Source: Microbispora sp. H13382 (lineage in GTDB: Bacteria; Actinomycetota; Actinomycetes; Streptosporangiales; Streptosporangiaceae). Taken from it: a DNA stretch of 64,000 bases. The notes below the pieces were generated by a model. It had not been told where the DNA came from. It searched no databases and was given only the letters and a program-made list of their open reading frames with translations. The stretch lies in contig NZ_JABBXA010000002.1 in assembly GCF_014161445.1 (NCBI RefSeq), forward strand, positions 310,001 to 374,000, in the 5' to 3' direction. This document shows, piece by piece, positions 24,915 to 34,003 of this stretch (the stretch's first letter is position 1; every line of letters begins with the position of its first letter). The position numbers were made by a program, and so were the translations under genes.

Positions 24915-25454
24915 TCACGAGCGGCGCAGCCGCCAGAGCATGTAGGCGGCGACGGACGACGAGTCGCTGACGACGCCGTCGAGGATCATCTGCTCGAACT
25001 CGGAGCGGTGCACCCATCGCTGGCGCATGTCCTGCTCGGTGTGCTCGCGGCGGGGCTCGCCCTTGGTGAGGCCGGTCGCCAAGTAGACGTGCAGCCCCTG
25101 GTCGGTCATCCCGTGGGCGTTGTCCATGCGCCCCAGATAGCGCAGCCGGTCGGCCAGGAGCCCGGTCTCCTCCACCAGTTCGCGCCGGGCCTCGTCCTCA
25201 CGGGTGTCCGCCTCGGCCATGCCCTGGGGGAAGCTCCACGAGCGGCGGCCGATCGGGTACCGGTACTCCTCCACGATGTGGAAGCCGTCGTCCTCTTCCG
25301 GCACGATCAGGACGAAGTCGGGCCTGACCACGTACCCGTACAGGCCGGGGGAGCCGTCCGGGCGCTCGATCGCGTCCTCTCGTACGGTCATCCACGCGTT
25401 GCGGTAGACGACGCGAGAGGAAACCTGCCGGATCACGGGCTGCGCTTCGGTCAC
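24915..25454 (-). CDS. NUDIX hydrolase (ADP-ribose pyrophosphatase-like)
   Basis: This protein has about 179 residues. The Nudix helix is recognisable in GMAEADTREDEARRELVEET followed by GL, with the REL-x-EE-x-G part intact. The loop before it is one residue shorter than the consensus and has Asp at the upstream acidic position. SRVVYRNAWMTVREDAIERP at the N-terminus and the GFHIVEEYRYPIGRRSWSFP lead-in match ADP-ribose/ADP-sugar pyrophosphatases. The GTG at 25454 is the most likely start, though its ribosome binding site is weak. It lies between two DHFR-type paralogues on the same strand. Confidence 0.82.
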   Translation of the reverse strand: MTEAQPVIRQVSSRVVYRNAWMTVREDAIERPDGSPGLYGYVVRPDFVLIVPEEDDGFHIVEEYRYPIGRRSWSFPQGMAEADTREDEARRELVEETGLLADRLRYLGRMDNAHGMTDQGLHVYLATGLTKGEPRREHTEQDMRQRWVHRSEFEQMILDGVVSDSSSVAAYMLWRLRRS

Positions 25455-25492
25455 GTGGCCGGATACTACCGACGCCCGGACGGCCGCGGCGG

Positions 25493-26041
25493 TCACTTCT
25501 CCGTGGGCTGGTAGGCGAGGGACAGCACGCCCGTCGGGAAGGTCTCCGAGGAGGTGAGCTTCATCGGGATCTCCAGGCCCTCCTCGAACAGCCGCTGGCC
25601 CTTGCCGACCACGAGCGGGTGGACCAGCAGCCGGAGCTCGTCGAGCAGACCGTGCCGCATCAGCGAGCGGACGAGGTTCGTGCTGCCGCTGATGCCGATG
25701 GTCCCGCCCGGCTGCTGCTTGAGCTTGGTGATCTCCTCTGCCAGGTCGCCGTTGACGAGGGTGGAGTTCTGCCATTCGACCGTGTCCAGGGTCGTCGAGA
25801 CGACGTACTTCCGGATGTTGTTGATGAAGCCGGCGAAGGGGTCGTCCGCGTCGGTCTTGCCCGGCCAGTAGGCCGCCCAGGCCTCGTACGTGACCCGGCC
25901 CATCATCATCGCGTCGGACTCCGTCATCAGTGCGCCCACGGCCGCGCCCATCTCCTCGCTGAAGTAGGGGAAGTGCCACTGGTCGGGCGACTCGACGACA
26001 CCGTCGAGGGACATGAAGAAGCTGGCGACGATCTTGCGCAT
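25493..26041 (-). CDS. Dihydrofolate reductase-family protein (RibD C-terminal type), copy 2
   Basis: This is a 182-residue paralogue of 24263-24811: SFFMSLDGVVESPDQWHFPY, MMMGRVTYEAWAAYWPG, IGISGSTNLVRSLMRHGLLD, and the end VLSLAYQPTEK. GISGS is the NADPH-phosphate loop. Presence of two copies around a NUDIX gene points to a local duplication. The physiological substrate is unknown. Confidence 0.88.
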   Translation of the reverse strand: MRKIVASFFMSLDGVVESPDQWHFPYFSEEMGAAVGALMTESDAMMMGRVTYEAWAAYWPGKTDADDPFAGFINNIRKYVVSTTLDTVEWQNSTLVNGDLAEEITKLKQQPGGTIGISGSTNLVRSLMRHGLLDELRLLVHPLVVGKGQRLFEEGLEIPMKLTSSETFPTGVLSLAYQPTEK

Positions 26042-26440
26042 CTGGATCTCCTCTGTCTCGCGCTTGCGTGACTCCAGACTGGCAGCCGACTAGTTCAACT
26101 GTCAAGACAAATTTAATTTTCGGTGCCCTGTGATGCGGCGCCACATGATGCGGCGCCGGAAGAAGAGCGCCAGGAGGGATATGCCCCTGCCGATACCCCG
26201 CCTGGCGATGCGCCCGCGTCCCCCGGGGCGGGGGTGCGGGCCGACGAGCCGGATCCGGGCGAGGCCCGAGCGGCTCGAGCCGAGCATCGGACGGGCCGGT
26301 ATACGGGCCGTATAGGTCCTGATGGGGAACGCGTGCGACGGTGTGGTCCGGGCGGGGTCACCGCCTTTACCGGCTCGTTGACAGAGCAGGCGGTGATCCT
26401 GGATTCTTCACTCCGGTGTCCGGACAGAGGCGGAATCTGA
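26042..26440. other. 399-bp intergenic region between divergent genes
   Basis: There is no clear gene here. An AT-rich island (about 26088-26120, including TTCAACTGTCAAGACAAATT) is unusual for this genome. On the minus strand it contains TTGACA, a candidate -35 for the DHFR-type gene. The remaining GC-rich part has repeated GATGCGGCGCC motifs (near 26130-26160) of unknown role. Confidence 0.35.
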
Positions 26441-29400
26441 GTGGAATTTCATGTTCTGGGGCCGCTCAGCGTTACCCGCGATGGCCGTCCGGTCCCTGTA
26501 GACGGAGCGCCGAAACTCCGGCTCACCCTGGCCGCGCTGCTGTCCAGAGCGGGCCAGCCGGTGTCCGTCGACTGGTTGATCGCCGCCGTCTGGGGCGACC
26601 GGCCGCCGGCGTCCGCGCGGCGCAACGTCCACCTCTACATCCACCAGCTGCGGCGGGCGTACGGCGCGCACGTCCTGCCCGGACGGCCCGGCGGATACGC
26701 GATCGTCACCGACGTGCTCGACGCGACGCGGTTCCGTGGCCTCGCCGCCCAGGCGAGCGCGGCCCTGGAGCAGGGCGACCTCGAATCCGCCCGAGATCGG
26801 CTGCGCGCGGCGCTGAACCTGTGGCGGGGGGCGGCGTTCGCGGAGTTCGCCGACTGCCCGCTCGTCGCCGACGAGGCCCGGCGGCTGGAGGAGTCGCGAC
26901 TCACGGCGTACGAGCGGCTGGCGGAGACCGAGCTCGCACTGGGGCGGCATGCCGAGGTGGCCGCCGAACTCGCCGACCTCATCGAGGAGCATCCCTACCG
27001 GGAGAGCCTGCACGGGCACCTCATGCTCGCGCTGTACCGGTCCGGGCGTCAGGCCGAGGCGCTGGAGGTCTTCCGCCGGGCCCGCGACCTCCTGAACGCC
27101 CAGCTCGGCATCGAGCCCGGCCCCGTGCTCCGGCGTCTGCACGAGGCGATGCTCCGCGGGGACGAGGACCTCCTCCCGGCACTCGCCCCGGCCGCGGAGC
27201 GGCCGAAGACGGGCGACTGCCCGTACCGGGGCCTGATGGCGTTCCAGCCGGAGGACGCGGAGTGGTTCTTCGGCCGTTCCCATCTGGTCGACCGGCTCCG
27301 CGAGCTGGTCGACCGGCTGCCCGTGGTCGGCGTGTTCGGCGCGTCGGGAAGCGGCAAGTCGTCGCTGCTGCGCGCCGGCCTGCTGGGGTCCGTGCCGAGC
27401 GGGGACGGGCAGGGGGCGCCCTCGCGGGGGTTGCTCATGACGCCGGGCGAACACCCGCTGGACGCGCTGGCCGACCTGGTGGCGAAGGCGACCGGCGGCG
27501 ACCCGATGGCGCTGCGCGACGACCTGACCCGGGATCCGGCCGCCCTGGCCGTCGCACTGCGCGGGGTGCCGGAGACCCGCCTGCTGCTGGTGGTCGACCA
27601 GTTCGAGGAGACCTTCACGCTCTGCGCCGACGACGACGAGCGCCGCCGGTTCGTCGAGGCTCTCCTCGGCGTCGCACTCGACGCGGGCCGCGTCGTCCTC
27701 GTGCTCGGCGTGCGCGCCGACTTCCTCGCCCACCTGACCCAGCACCCCGCCCTGGTCGAGGCGCTCGGCGGCGAGGCCCAGATGCTCGTCGGGCCGGTGT
27801 CGTCGCCGGACCTCCGGGAGATCGTCGTACGGCCCGCCGCCCGGGCGGGGCTCACCGTGGCACCCGACCTGCTGGCCACGGTGCTGGCCGACGCCGCCGA
27901 GGAGCCGGGCAGCCTGCCGCTGGTCTCGCACGCGCTGCTGGAGACCTGGCGGAACGCCACAGGACCGAGGCTCACGCTGCCGGCCTACCTGGCCGCCGGC
28001 GGCGTACGCGGCGCCATCGCGCAGAGCGCGGAACGGGTCTACGGCGAGTTCGCCCCGGCGGAGCGGCAGGCGGCGCGCAGGATCTTCCTCCGGCTGACCG
28101 CGCTGGGAGACGGCACCGAGGACACCAGGCGTCCCATCTCCCGGACGGAGCTCGTCGGCGTGGCCGACCCCGGCGTCACCGCACGCGTGCTCGACCGGCT
28201 CGCCGCCGCGCGACTCGTCGTCCTCGCGGAGGAGACGGTCGACGTGGCACACGAGGCGCTGATCAGGGCCTGGCCGCGGCTCCATCACTGGCTCACCGAC
28301 GACCGCGAGAACCTGTTCGTCCACCGGCGGCTCACCGACGCCGCCCAGTTGTGGCGGGAGCTGGACCGCGACCAGGGGGCCCTGTATCGGGGCGCCCAGC
28401 TTCTCGTCGCCCGGACCTGGGCGGAGGACCACCCGCAGGAGCTCAACGACACCGAAAGCGCCTTCCTGCGGGCCAGCCGCGCGCTGGAGGAGAGCGAGCG
28501 CACCGCGGCGCGGCGCCGCACCCGGCTGCTGCAACGCCTCCTGGCCGGGATGGCCGTGCTCTTCCTGCTCGCCCTGCTCGGCGGCGGCGTGGCCGTACGG
28601 CAGGGCGGCGAGGCCGCCCACCAGCAACTGGTCGCCCTGTCGCGGCAGCAGTCCCTGCAGGCCCGATCGCTCCTCGGCACCGACCCCGACCTCGCCGGCC
28701 TGCTGGCGATCGCGGCGTTCCGGCTCGACCCCGAGCCCGAGACACGGGGCGCACTGCTGAGCGTGTCGGCCGCCGCGCGCCGCCGCACCGAGCTCAACCA
28801 GGAAGGGCCGGCGGTCTTCGGGCTGGCGTTCAGCCCGGACGGGTCGCGCCTGGCCTCGGCCGGCACCGACGGAGCCGTCGGCCTCTGGGACGTGCGGGCC
28901 CGCGAGCGGGTCGCCACGTTCCCCGGTCCGCTGACCCGTACGGGACCGGGGGAGATCCACGCCAGGGCGGCGGCGTTCAGCCGCGACGGCAGCCTGCTCG
29001 CCTCCGTGGTCAGGGACGCCGCGCTCGGATCGAGCAGGGGCGTGGTCGTCGTCTGGGACGTGGCCTCCCGCCGGGCCGTGTTCCAGCGGCAACGGGACAG
29101 GCTCACCGACGCGATGGCGCTGAGCCCGGACGGCACGAGGATCGCGGTCGGGGCCGGCACGGGCGAGGTCGAGCTGTGGGACCTGCGCGACGGGAGCATG
29201 CGCACGCTCAAGGGACACCGGGAGGAGGTCGTGGCGCTCGCCTTCAGTCCCGACCAGGCGTTCCTGGTGTCGACCACGGGTGGCACCGAGAACCCCCTCG
29301 TGTGGGACGTCTCCTCCGGGGCGAAGGTCGCGGCGCTCGACGCCGTGAACGTCCACAGGCTGGGCTTCGATCCCGCGAACGGAACCCTCGCCACGGGATC

Positions 29401-30661
29401 GTCGCACTACGGTGTGCGGTTCTGGCGGATCGCGCGCGACCATGTCACTCGACTGCCGGGGCTGCCGAAGAGGTCGCCGTACACCTGGGACATGTCGGCT
29501 CCGGTCGCCGGCCGGATCGCCGTCGCCGACGAGGACGGCCTGATCACGATCTGGGACGTGGCGCGACGGCAGCCCGTCGAGACCTACCAGGACAGAAGCC
29601 GCACGGAGACGCTGTCCCTCGCCCTGAGCGCCGACGGCTCCATGCTCGCCTCGGGCGGGCTCGGCCGGACCATCGTGGTCCGCGAGCGCGCCGTTCCCCC
29701 GTTCAGCGGACACAGCCAGGCCGTGAACGACATCGAGATCAGCCCGGACGGCCGGCTCGTGGCGTCGGCGAGCAGCGACAGGACCGTCCGCCTGTGGGAC
29801 GTGCGGGGAAACCCGGTCGCCACGATCGGCGACCACCCCGACCATGTGCGGGCCGTCGCCTTCAGCCCGGACGGGCGCCGGCTCGCGACCGTCACCCGCA
29901 GTCACACGCTCACCCTCTGGGACACCGGCAGCGGACGCAGGCTCGGCACGGCCGCGTACCAGGGGCTCGGCGCGTCCACCGACGTCGCCTTCGATCCGCG
30001 CGGGCGCTTTCTCGTCGCCACCGCGCTCGGCCGGTTCCGGTGGGACGTCAGCGATCCGGCGAAGCCGGTCGAGGCGCCGTTCCCAGGCGGATACCTCGTC
30101 TCGGCGCTGGCGTTCAGCCCCCACGAGCCGCTGCTCGCCACGACCGGCCCCGCCGGCGACCTCATCGTCTGGGATCTGGCCCGGGACCGGGAGGTACGCG
30201 CCCTCAGGGCCGGGCAGGGGTCGGTGCTCGACGTCGCCTTCAGCCCGGACGGCACGTCGATCGCCACGGCGGGCGCCGACCGCACCGTCAGGCTCTGGGA
30301 CACGCGGACCGGGGCGGGCCGCGGCACGCTGATCGGTCACACGGCTCCGATCCAGGTCCTCGCCTTCAGCCGGGACGGCCGTTCGCTCGCGTCCGCGGGG
30401 GACGACCGCACGATCATCGTCTGGGACCTCGGGACGATGCGGCCCTCGGCCACGCTGACCGGTCACACGGCTCCGATCAGGGGACTGGCCTTCACCGCCG
30501 ACGGGGACCTGATCTCCGGAGGCGAGGACGGCAGGATCATCCGCTGGGGGCTCCGGCCCGAAGCGCTCGTGGGCCGGCTCTGCGCGGAGATCGGCCGCGA
30601 CCTCACCCGCGCGGAGTGGACCTCCCACTTCCCCACGCTGGACTACCGCCCGACGTGCTGA
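26441..30661 (+). CDS. SARP/BTAD regulator fused to STAND ATPase, membrane segment and WD40 propellers
   Basis: This is a 1406-residue protein. Residues 1-90 are an OmpR-like winged helix and about 95-240 a bacterial transcriptional activation domain (YRESLHGHLMLALYRSGRQA, ALEVFRRARDLLNAQLGIEP). This is followed by CPYRGLMAFQPEDAEWFFGR and a STAND-type NTPase with Walker A GASGSGKSS (near 302) and Walker B LLLVVDQFEE (near 380). A strong hydrophobic segment (LLAGMAVLFLLALLGGGVAV, about 700-720) comes next. From about 785 come roughly 14 WD40 blades, best seen in VAFSPDGRRLAT and DRTVRLWD, enough for two seven-bladed propellers. The GTG start gives the correct SARP N-terminus. It likely senses a ligand or protein and activates secondary-metabolite or development genes; a membrane-tethered form is an inference. 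Confidence 0.9.
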   Translation: MEFHVLGPLSVTRDGRPVPVDGAPKLRLTLAALLSRAGQPVSVDWLIAAVWGDRPPASARRNVHLYIHQLRRAYGAHVLPGRPGGYAIVTDVLDATRFRGLAAQASAALEQGDLESARDRLRAALNLWRGAAFAEFADCPLVADEARRLEESRLTAYERLAETELALGRHAEVAAELADLIEEHPYRESLHGHLMLALYRSGRQAEALEVFRRARDLLNAQLGIEPGPVLRRLHEAMLRGDEDLLPALAPAAERPKTGDCPYRGLMAFQPEDAEWFFGRSHLVDRLRELVDRLPVVGVFGASGSGKSSLLRAGLLGSVPSGDGQGAPSRGLLMTPGEHPLDALADLVAKATGGDPMALRDDLTRDPAALAVALRGVPETRLLLVVDQFEETFTLCADDDERRRFVEALLGVALDAGRVVLVLGVRADFLAHLTQHPALVEALGGEAQMLVGPVSSPDLREIVVRPAARAGLTVAPDLLATVLADAAEEPGSLPLVSHALLETWRNATGPRLTLPAYLAAGGVRGAIAQSAERVYGEFAPAERQAARRIFLRLTALGDGTEDTRRPISRTELVGVADPGVTARVLDRLAAARLVVLAEETVDVAHEALIRAWPRLHHWLTDDRENLFVHRRLTDAAQLWRELDRDQGALYRGAQLLVARTWAEDHPQELNDTESAFLRASRALEESERTAARRRTRLLQRLLAGMAVLFLLALLGGGVAVRQGGEAAHQQLVALSRQQSLQARSLLGTDPDLAGLLAIAAFRLDPEPETRGALLSVSAAARRRTELNQEGPAVFGLAFSPDGSRLASAGTDGAVGLWDVRARERVATFPGPLTRTGPGEIHARAAAFSRDGSLLASVVRDAALGSSRGVVVVWDVASRRAVFQRQRDRLTDAMALSPDGTRIAVGAGTGEVELWDLRDGSMRTLKGHREEVVALAFSPDQAFLVSTTGGTENPLVWDVSSGAKVAALDAVNVHRLGFDPANGTLATGSSHYGVRFWRIARDHVTRLPGLPKRSPYTWDMSAPVAGRIAVADEDGLITIWDVARRQPVETYQDRSRTETLSLALSADGSMLASGGLGRTIVVRERAVPPFSGHSQAVNDIEISPDGRLVASASSDRTVRLWDVRGNPVATIGDHPDHVRAVAFSPDGRRLATVTRSHTLTLWDTGSGRRLGTAAYQGLGASTDVAFDPRGRFLVATALGRFRWDVSDPAKPVEAPFPGGYLVSALAFSPHEPLLATTGPAGDLIVWDLARDREVRALRAGQGSVLDVAFSPDGTSIATAGADRTVRLWDTRTGAGRGTLIGHTAPIQVLAFSRDGRSLASAGDDRTIIVWDLGTMRPSATLTGHTAPIRGLAFTADGDLISGGEDGRIIRWGLRPEALVGRLCAEIGRDLTRAEWTSHFPTLDYRPTC

Positions 30662-30688
30662 GGGACCACGTGTGCTGAGGGACCACGT
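30655..30688. repeat. 17-bp tandem duplication at the stop codon
   Basis: A 17-base unit that includes the TGA stop of the large regulator gene (GTGCTGAGGGACCACGT) occurs twice in tandem at 30655-30671 and 30672-30688. Confidence 0.8.
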
Positions 30689-30706
30689 GCCGGCAGGACC
30701 GCGCGG

Positions 30707-31186
30707 TCAGGCGAACGTGAGCGCCATGGTGTCGGTATGTCCCGACCAGCTCAAGGTCAGGCGCCAGCAGCCGGCCGTGGGCAGGCTGACCGACGAGGGC
30801 CCGGCGCCTCCCGTGATCTCACGGGTCACCGAGGTCGTCGTCCCGTCGAGGCGCGCCTCGATCGTCAGCGGCCGCATCGGCTGCTGCGGCAGCCGCGAGA
30901 CCCACAGGATCTTGGTGCCGTCGCCGGGATCGGTGGACGCCTTCGGCGGATACTCGAACAGCACGGCGAGTATGTCGCCGCGCTCGCCGAACACGTGCGG
31001 GATTCCCGATCCGTCGTCGCTGAAGCCCCCGCGTGCCCAGGTCGGCAGCGCGTCCCGGCTGACGGCGGACGCGCACGCGCCGGACGGCCGCCCGGCGTCC
31101 CGGGCCTCGGGCGCCTGACCACCCGCCGAGCACCCGGCGGCCACGACGAGTGCGCTCAAGGCCCACAGGCCCCGTCTGATCACCAC
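30707..31186 (-). CDS. Putative lipoprotein of unknown function
   Basis: This is a 159-residue protein. The GTG at 31186 lies five bases after GGAGGAGG and begins a lipoprotein signal (RRGLWALSALVVAAGC; Cys is the lipidation site). The mature part has a beta-sandwich look: LTIEARLDGTTTSVTREITG, CWRLTLSWSGHTDTMALTF. It resembles small exported proteins that close with an Ig-like strand pattern, but I recognise no family. It lies 79 bases downstream of kdgK on the same strand. Confidence 0.7.
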   Translation of the reverse strand: MVIRRGLWALSALVVAAGCSAGGQAPEARDAGRPSGACASAVSRDALPTWARGGFSDDGSGIPHVFGERGDILAVLFEYPPKASTDPGDGTKILWVSRLPQQPMRPLTIEARLDGTTTSVTREITGGAGPSSVSLPTAGCWRLTLSWSGHTDTMALTFA

Positions 31187-31265
31187 ACCGACCTCCTCCG
31201 CGATGTCGTTCTCCATACGGTCGGGGGCCGCCCGAGGTTCCCTCCGGCGGCCGCCGCGCCGCGTG

Positions 31266-32210
31266 TCAGCGCAGCGGCTCCCCTTCCGGCAGGGCCAGGG
31301 CGGGCAGCTCCGCCCGGGTGGGCAGCCCTTCCCAGTCCCCGGCGCAGGCCACGGAGGCGGCGCCGAGCAGGGTCGCCCGTTCGAGCCGGCCGTACGCGTC
31401 GAGCCCGTCGAGCCGCCCGGACAGGTATCCGGCGGTGAACGCGTCGCCCGCGCCGACGACGTCCACGACGGGCACCCTGCGCGCGGGGACGTCGAAGGAG
31501 GTGCGCCGGTCGTGGTAGCCGGCGCCCGCGGCGCCGCGCTTGACGACGACCTCCTCGACTCCGGCCTCCAGCAGGGCCGCCACTTGGTCGCGGTCGCCGT
31601 CGCCGTCCGCCACGAGGGCCAGCTCGTCGTCGGACGCGATCAGCACGGTCACGTACGGCACCAGCGGGCGCAGCGCTCGCGCGGCCGCCTCCCGGGTCCA
31701 GAGCAGGGAGCGGTGGTTGACGTCGAGGCTCACCCAGGCGCCGGACCGGCGCACCTCGCGGGCGGCGGCGGTGACGGCCTCCAGCGGCGCGGGCCCCAGC
31801 GCCGGCGTGATGCCGGTGAGGTGCAGGCCCGCCTGACCCGCGTCGACGGCGGGCCGCACCTCCGTCCAGGACAGCGCCGAGGCGGCCGAGTCCCTGCGGT
31901 AGTAGTGCACGCGGGCCCGGCCCCCGGCGGCCACGTCCCGGAGCAGCAGGCCTGTCGGGGCGTCCGTACGCCGCACGACGTGGTCGGTGAGGACGCCCTC
32001 GGCTCGCAGTGTGCGCAGGACGAGCTCGCCGGGCTCGTCGTTCCCGAGGGCGCCGGCCCAGCGGGCCGTGTGCCCGAGGCGGGACAGGGCGATCGCGACG
32101 TTGGCCTCGGCGCCGGCCACGGACACGCGCGCGTCGCCGCCCAGGCGCAGCGATCCGGCGCAGCGGACCGTGACCATCGCCTCGCCGATCGTCAGGACGT
32201 CCGCCCTCAT
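31266..32210 (-). CDS. kdgK: 2-keto-3-deoxygluconate kinase (PfkB family)
   Basis: This 314-residue ribokinase/PfkB-family sugar kinase has an N-terminal glycine pair region (RLGGDARVSVAGAEANVAIA) and the C-terminal signature VVDVVGAGDAFTAGYLSGRL with catalytic Asp256 in GAGD. Assignment to KDG kinase rests mainly on the four-base overlap (32207-32210) with a KDPG aldolase gene. Together they convert 2-keto-3-deoxygluconate through KDPG to pyruvate and glyceraldehyde-3-phosphate. A related keto-sugar substrate is possible. Confidence 0.85.
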   Translation of the reverse strand: MRADVLTIGEAMVTVRCAGSLRLGGDARVSVAGAEANVAIALSRLGHTARWAGALGNDEPGELVLRTLRAEGVLTDHVVRRTDAPTGLLLRDVAAGGRARVHYYRRDSAASALSWTEVRPAVDAGQAGLHLTGITPALGPAPLEAVTAAAREVRRSGAWVSLDVNHRSLLWTREAAARALRPLVPYVTVLIASDDELALVADGDGDRDQVAALLEAGVEEVVVKRGAAGAGYHDRRTSFDVPARRVPVVDVVGAGDAFTAGYLSGRLDGLDAYGRLERATLLGAASVACAGDWEGLPTRAELPALALPEGEPLR

Positions 32211-32839
32211 GGCGCGCCCACCAGGCCGAGCGCCTTTCTCACGCGGCGGCGCAGGCCGTCCAGGTCGCCGCCGCGCGGGGCGTCGCCGAGCAGCGGCGAG
32301 CCGAGACCGACCGCGACGGCGCCGGCCTCCAGATAGTCGTGCACGCTGTCGAGGCCGACACCGCCAACCGGAACGAACGGCACGGCGGGGAACGGGTCGC
32401 GCAGCGCGCGCAGATAGGAGGCCCCTCCCGCGGAGGCGGGGAAGAGCTTGACGGCGGCGGCGCCCCGCGCGGTCGCGGCGATGACCTCGGTGGGGGTCAG
32501 CGCCCCGGCGAGCACGGGCAGTCCGAGGCGCAGCGCCTCGTCCACTCCTTCGCCCAGGCCGGGCGTGACGACGAACGTGGCGCCCGCGTCCCGGGCCGCG
32601 ACGGCGTCCCGTGCGGTCAGCACGGTTCCGGCGCCGAGGTGCACGTCCGCGCCCAGGGAGGAGGCCGCCTTCCGGATGACCGGCAGCGCGCCGGCGCCGC
32701 TGAGCGAGACCTCCATCAGGGTCACGCCCTCTTCGGCGAGGACGTCGATGCTGCGCAGCGCCGCCACCGGGTCGTCGCCGCGGACGATGGCCAGGAGCCG
32801 CCGGGCGCCGAGTAGGTCGAGCAGATCGTGTGGGTGCAC
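32207..32839 (-). CDS. eda: 2-keto-3-deoxy-6-phosphogluconate aldolase
   Basis: This 210-residue class I aldolase has a TIM barrel with Schiff-base Lys131 in AAAVKLFPAS, Glu43 in LMEVSLSG, GAGTVLTARDA and VPVGGVGLDSV. It cleaves KDPG to pyruvate and glyceraldehyde-3-phosphate. It is the first gene of a two-gene operon with kdgK, suggesting use of uronates or gluconate. No dehydratase or dehydrogenase of the pathway lies in the window. Confidence 0.88.
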   Translation of the reverse strand: MHPHDLLDLLGARRLLAIVRGDDPVAALRSIDVLAEEGVTLMEVSLSGAGALPVIRKAASSLGADVHLGAGTVLTARDAVAARDAGATFVVTPGLGEGVDEALRLGLPVLAGALTPTEVIAATARGAAAVKLFPASAGGASYLRALRDPFPAVPFVPVGGVGLDSVHDYLEAGAVAVGLGSPLLGDAPRGGDLDGLRRRVRKALGLVGAP

Positions 32840-33136
32840 GCGGTCACCATTCTGCGTAGGAAGCGGCCGGGTGGCGCCGGCTCGGAGAGCGCCGGCGCAT
32901 GGCCCTGCTTGTCGGCCTCACGATGCCCAGCCTCGGGTCGGTCGGCCTCAAGCCGGCCGGCCCGGCATGGGCGGCCGTGTCATCGTCTACCACATCTGCG
33001 GCCGCGGGTGGTGCTCCGAGCCGCTCTGACAGCCGATTGCGTCGGTCCGACGTGTGGCTGGGCGAGGCGTCCGCGGACGCGGGGCCGCAGGACCTGCGCT
33101 CGGAAGCTGTCGCCCGTCTTGGATAGCGTCTGGGCC

Positions 33137-34003
33137 ATGCGGCTTCATGTGGGATGCGCGATGTGGACGCACGCGCCGTGGCGGGGGCGTCTGCTGCCGC
33201 ATCCGCTTCCTCCCGGGGAGCGGCTGCGGGCCTACGCGACCTGGTGCAACGCGGTTGAGGGCAACACCACGTTCTACGCGACGCCCTCGCGGGACACGGT
33301 CGAATCGTGGGCGCGGCAGACCGACCCCGGCTTCCGCTTCGTGGTCAAGCTGCCCAAGCCGATCACCCACGAGCGCCGTCTCACGGGGGCCGACGAGGAC
33401 CTGCACGCCTTTCTCGACGCGATCGAGCCCCTGGGCCCGCGCGCCCACGCGCTGTGGATCCAACTCCCGGGCTCGTTCGGCCCGGCGGACACCGGCGCGC
33501 TGGCGGCCTTCCTCGGCCGCCTTCCCCGTGCGTACCGGTACGCCGTGGAGGTGCGTCACCGCGCGTTCTTCGACGACCCCCGGGCCGTACGGCTCCTGGA
33601 ACGCGTGCTGACCGGGGCGAAAGCCGAGTGGATCCCGTTCGACACGACCGTCCTGTTCCGCAGCCCGCCGACCAGCGACGCCGAACGGGACGCCTGGACG
33701 AAGAAGCCGCGCGTGCCGCTGCGTACGGCGGCGCTCACCGACCGCCCGATCGTCCGCTACATCGGCCGAGACGACCCGGAGCGTACGGCCGAGGGCTGGC
33801 GGCACTGGGTGGACGCGGTGGCCGGATGGCTGCGCGAGGGCCGCTCGCCGACGGTGTTCGTCCACACGCCCGACAACGCCGACGCGCTGACGCTCGCCCG
33901 CCGGTTCCACGACGACGTGCGCGCCGAGGTGCCCGGCGTGGAGCCGCTGCCCGAGCCTGTTTCGCAGGGACCGGCGCCGGACGAGCCGCTCACCCTGTTC
34001 TGA
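33137..34003 (+). CDS. DUF72-family protein
   Basis: This is a 288-residue TIM-barrel-like protein with the DUF72 landmarks: HVGCAMWTHAPWRG, YATWCNAVEGNTTFYATPS, FRFVVKLPKPITHERRL, LWIQLPGSFGP and YAVEVRHRAFF. Biochemical function is not known for the family. The ATG at 33137 matches the family N-terminus. It ends exactly where the convergent methyltransferase gene ends. Confidence 0.88.
   Translation: MRLHVGCAMWTHAPWRGRLLPHPLPPGERLRAYATWCNAVEGNTTFYATPSRDTVESWARQTDPGFRFVVKLPKPITHERRLTGADEDLHAFLDAIEPLGPRAHALWIQLPGSFGPADTGALAAFLGRLPRAYRYAVEVRHRAFFDDPRAVRLLERVLTGAKAEWIPFDTTVLFRSPPTSDAERDAWTKKPRVPLRTAALTDRPIVRYIGRDDPERTAEGWRHWVDAVAGWLREGRSPTVFVHTPDNADALTLARRFHDDVRAEVPGVEPLPEPVSQGPAPDEPLTLF

Noticed and set aside
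26102..26315. Small Arg-rich ORFs on both strands in the AT/GC boundary region
   Set aside because: No ribosome binding site, no family resemblance, low-complexity composition.
26408..30628. A 1406-codon open frame antisense to the SARP/WD40 gene
   Set aside because: It is the complement of a strongly GC-biased gene, has no domain resemblance and a low-complexity Arg/Pro/Gly-rich composition.
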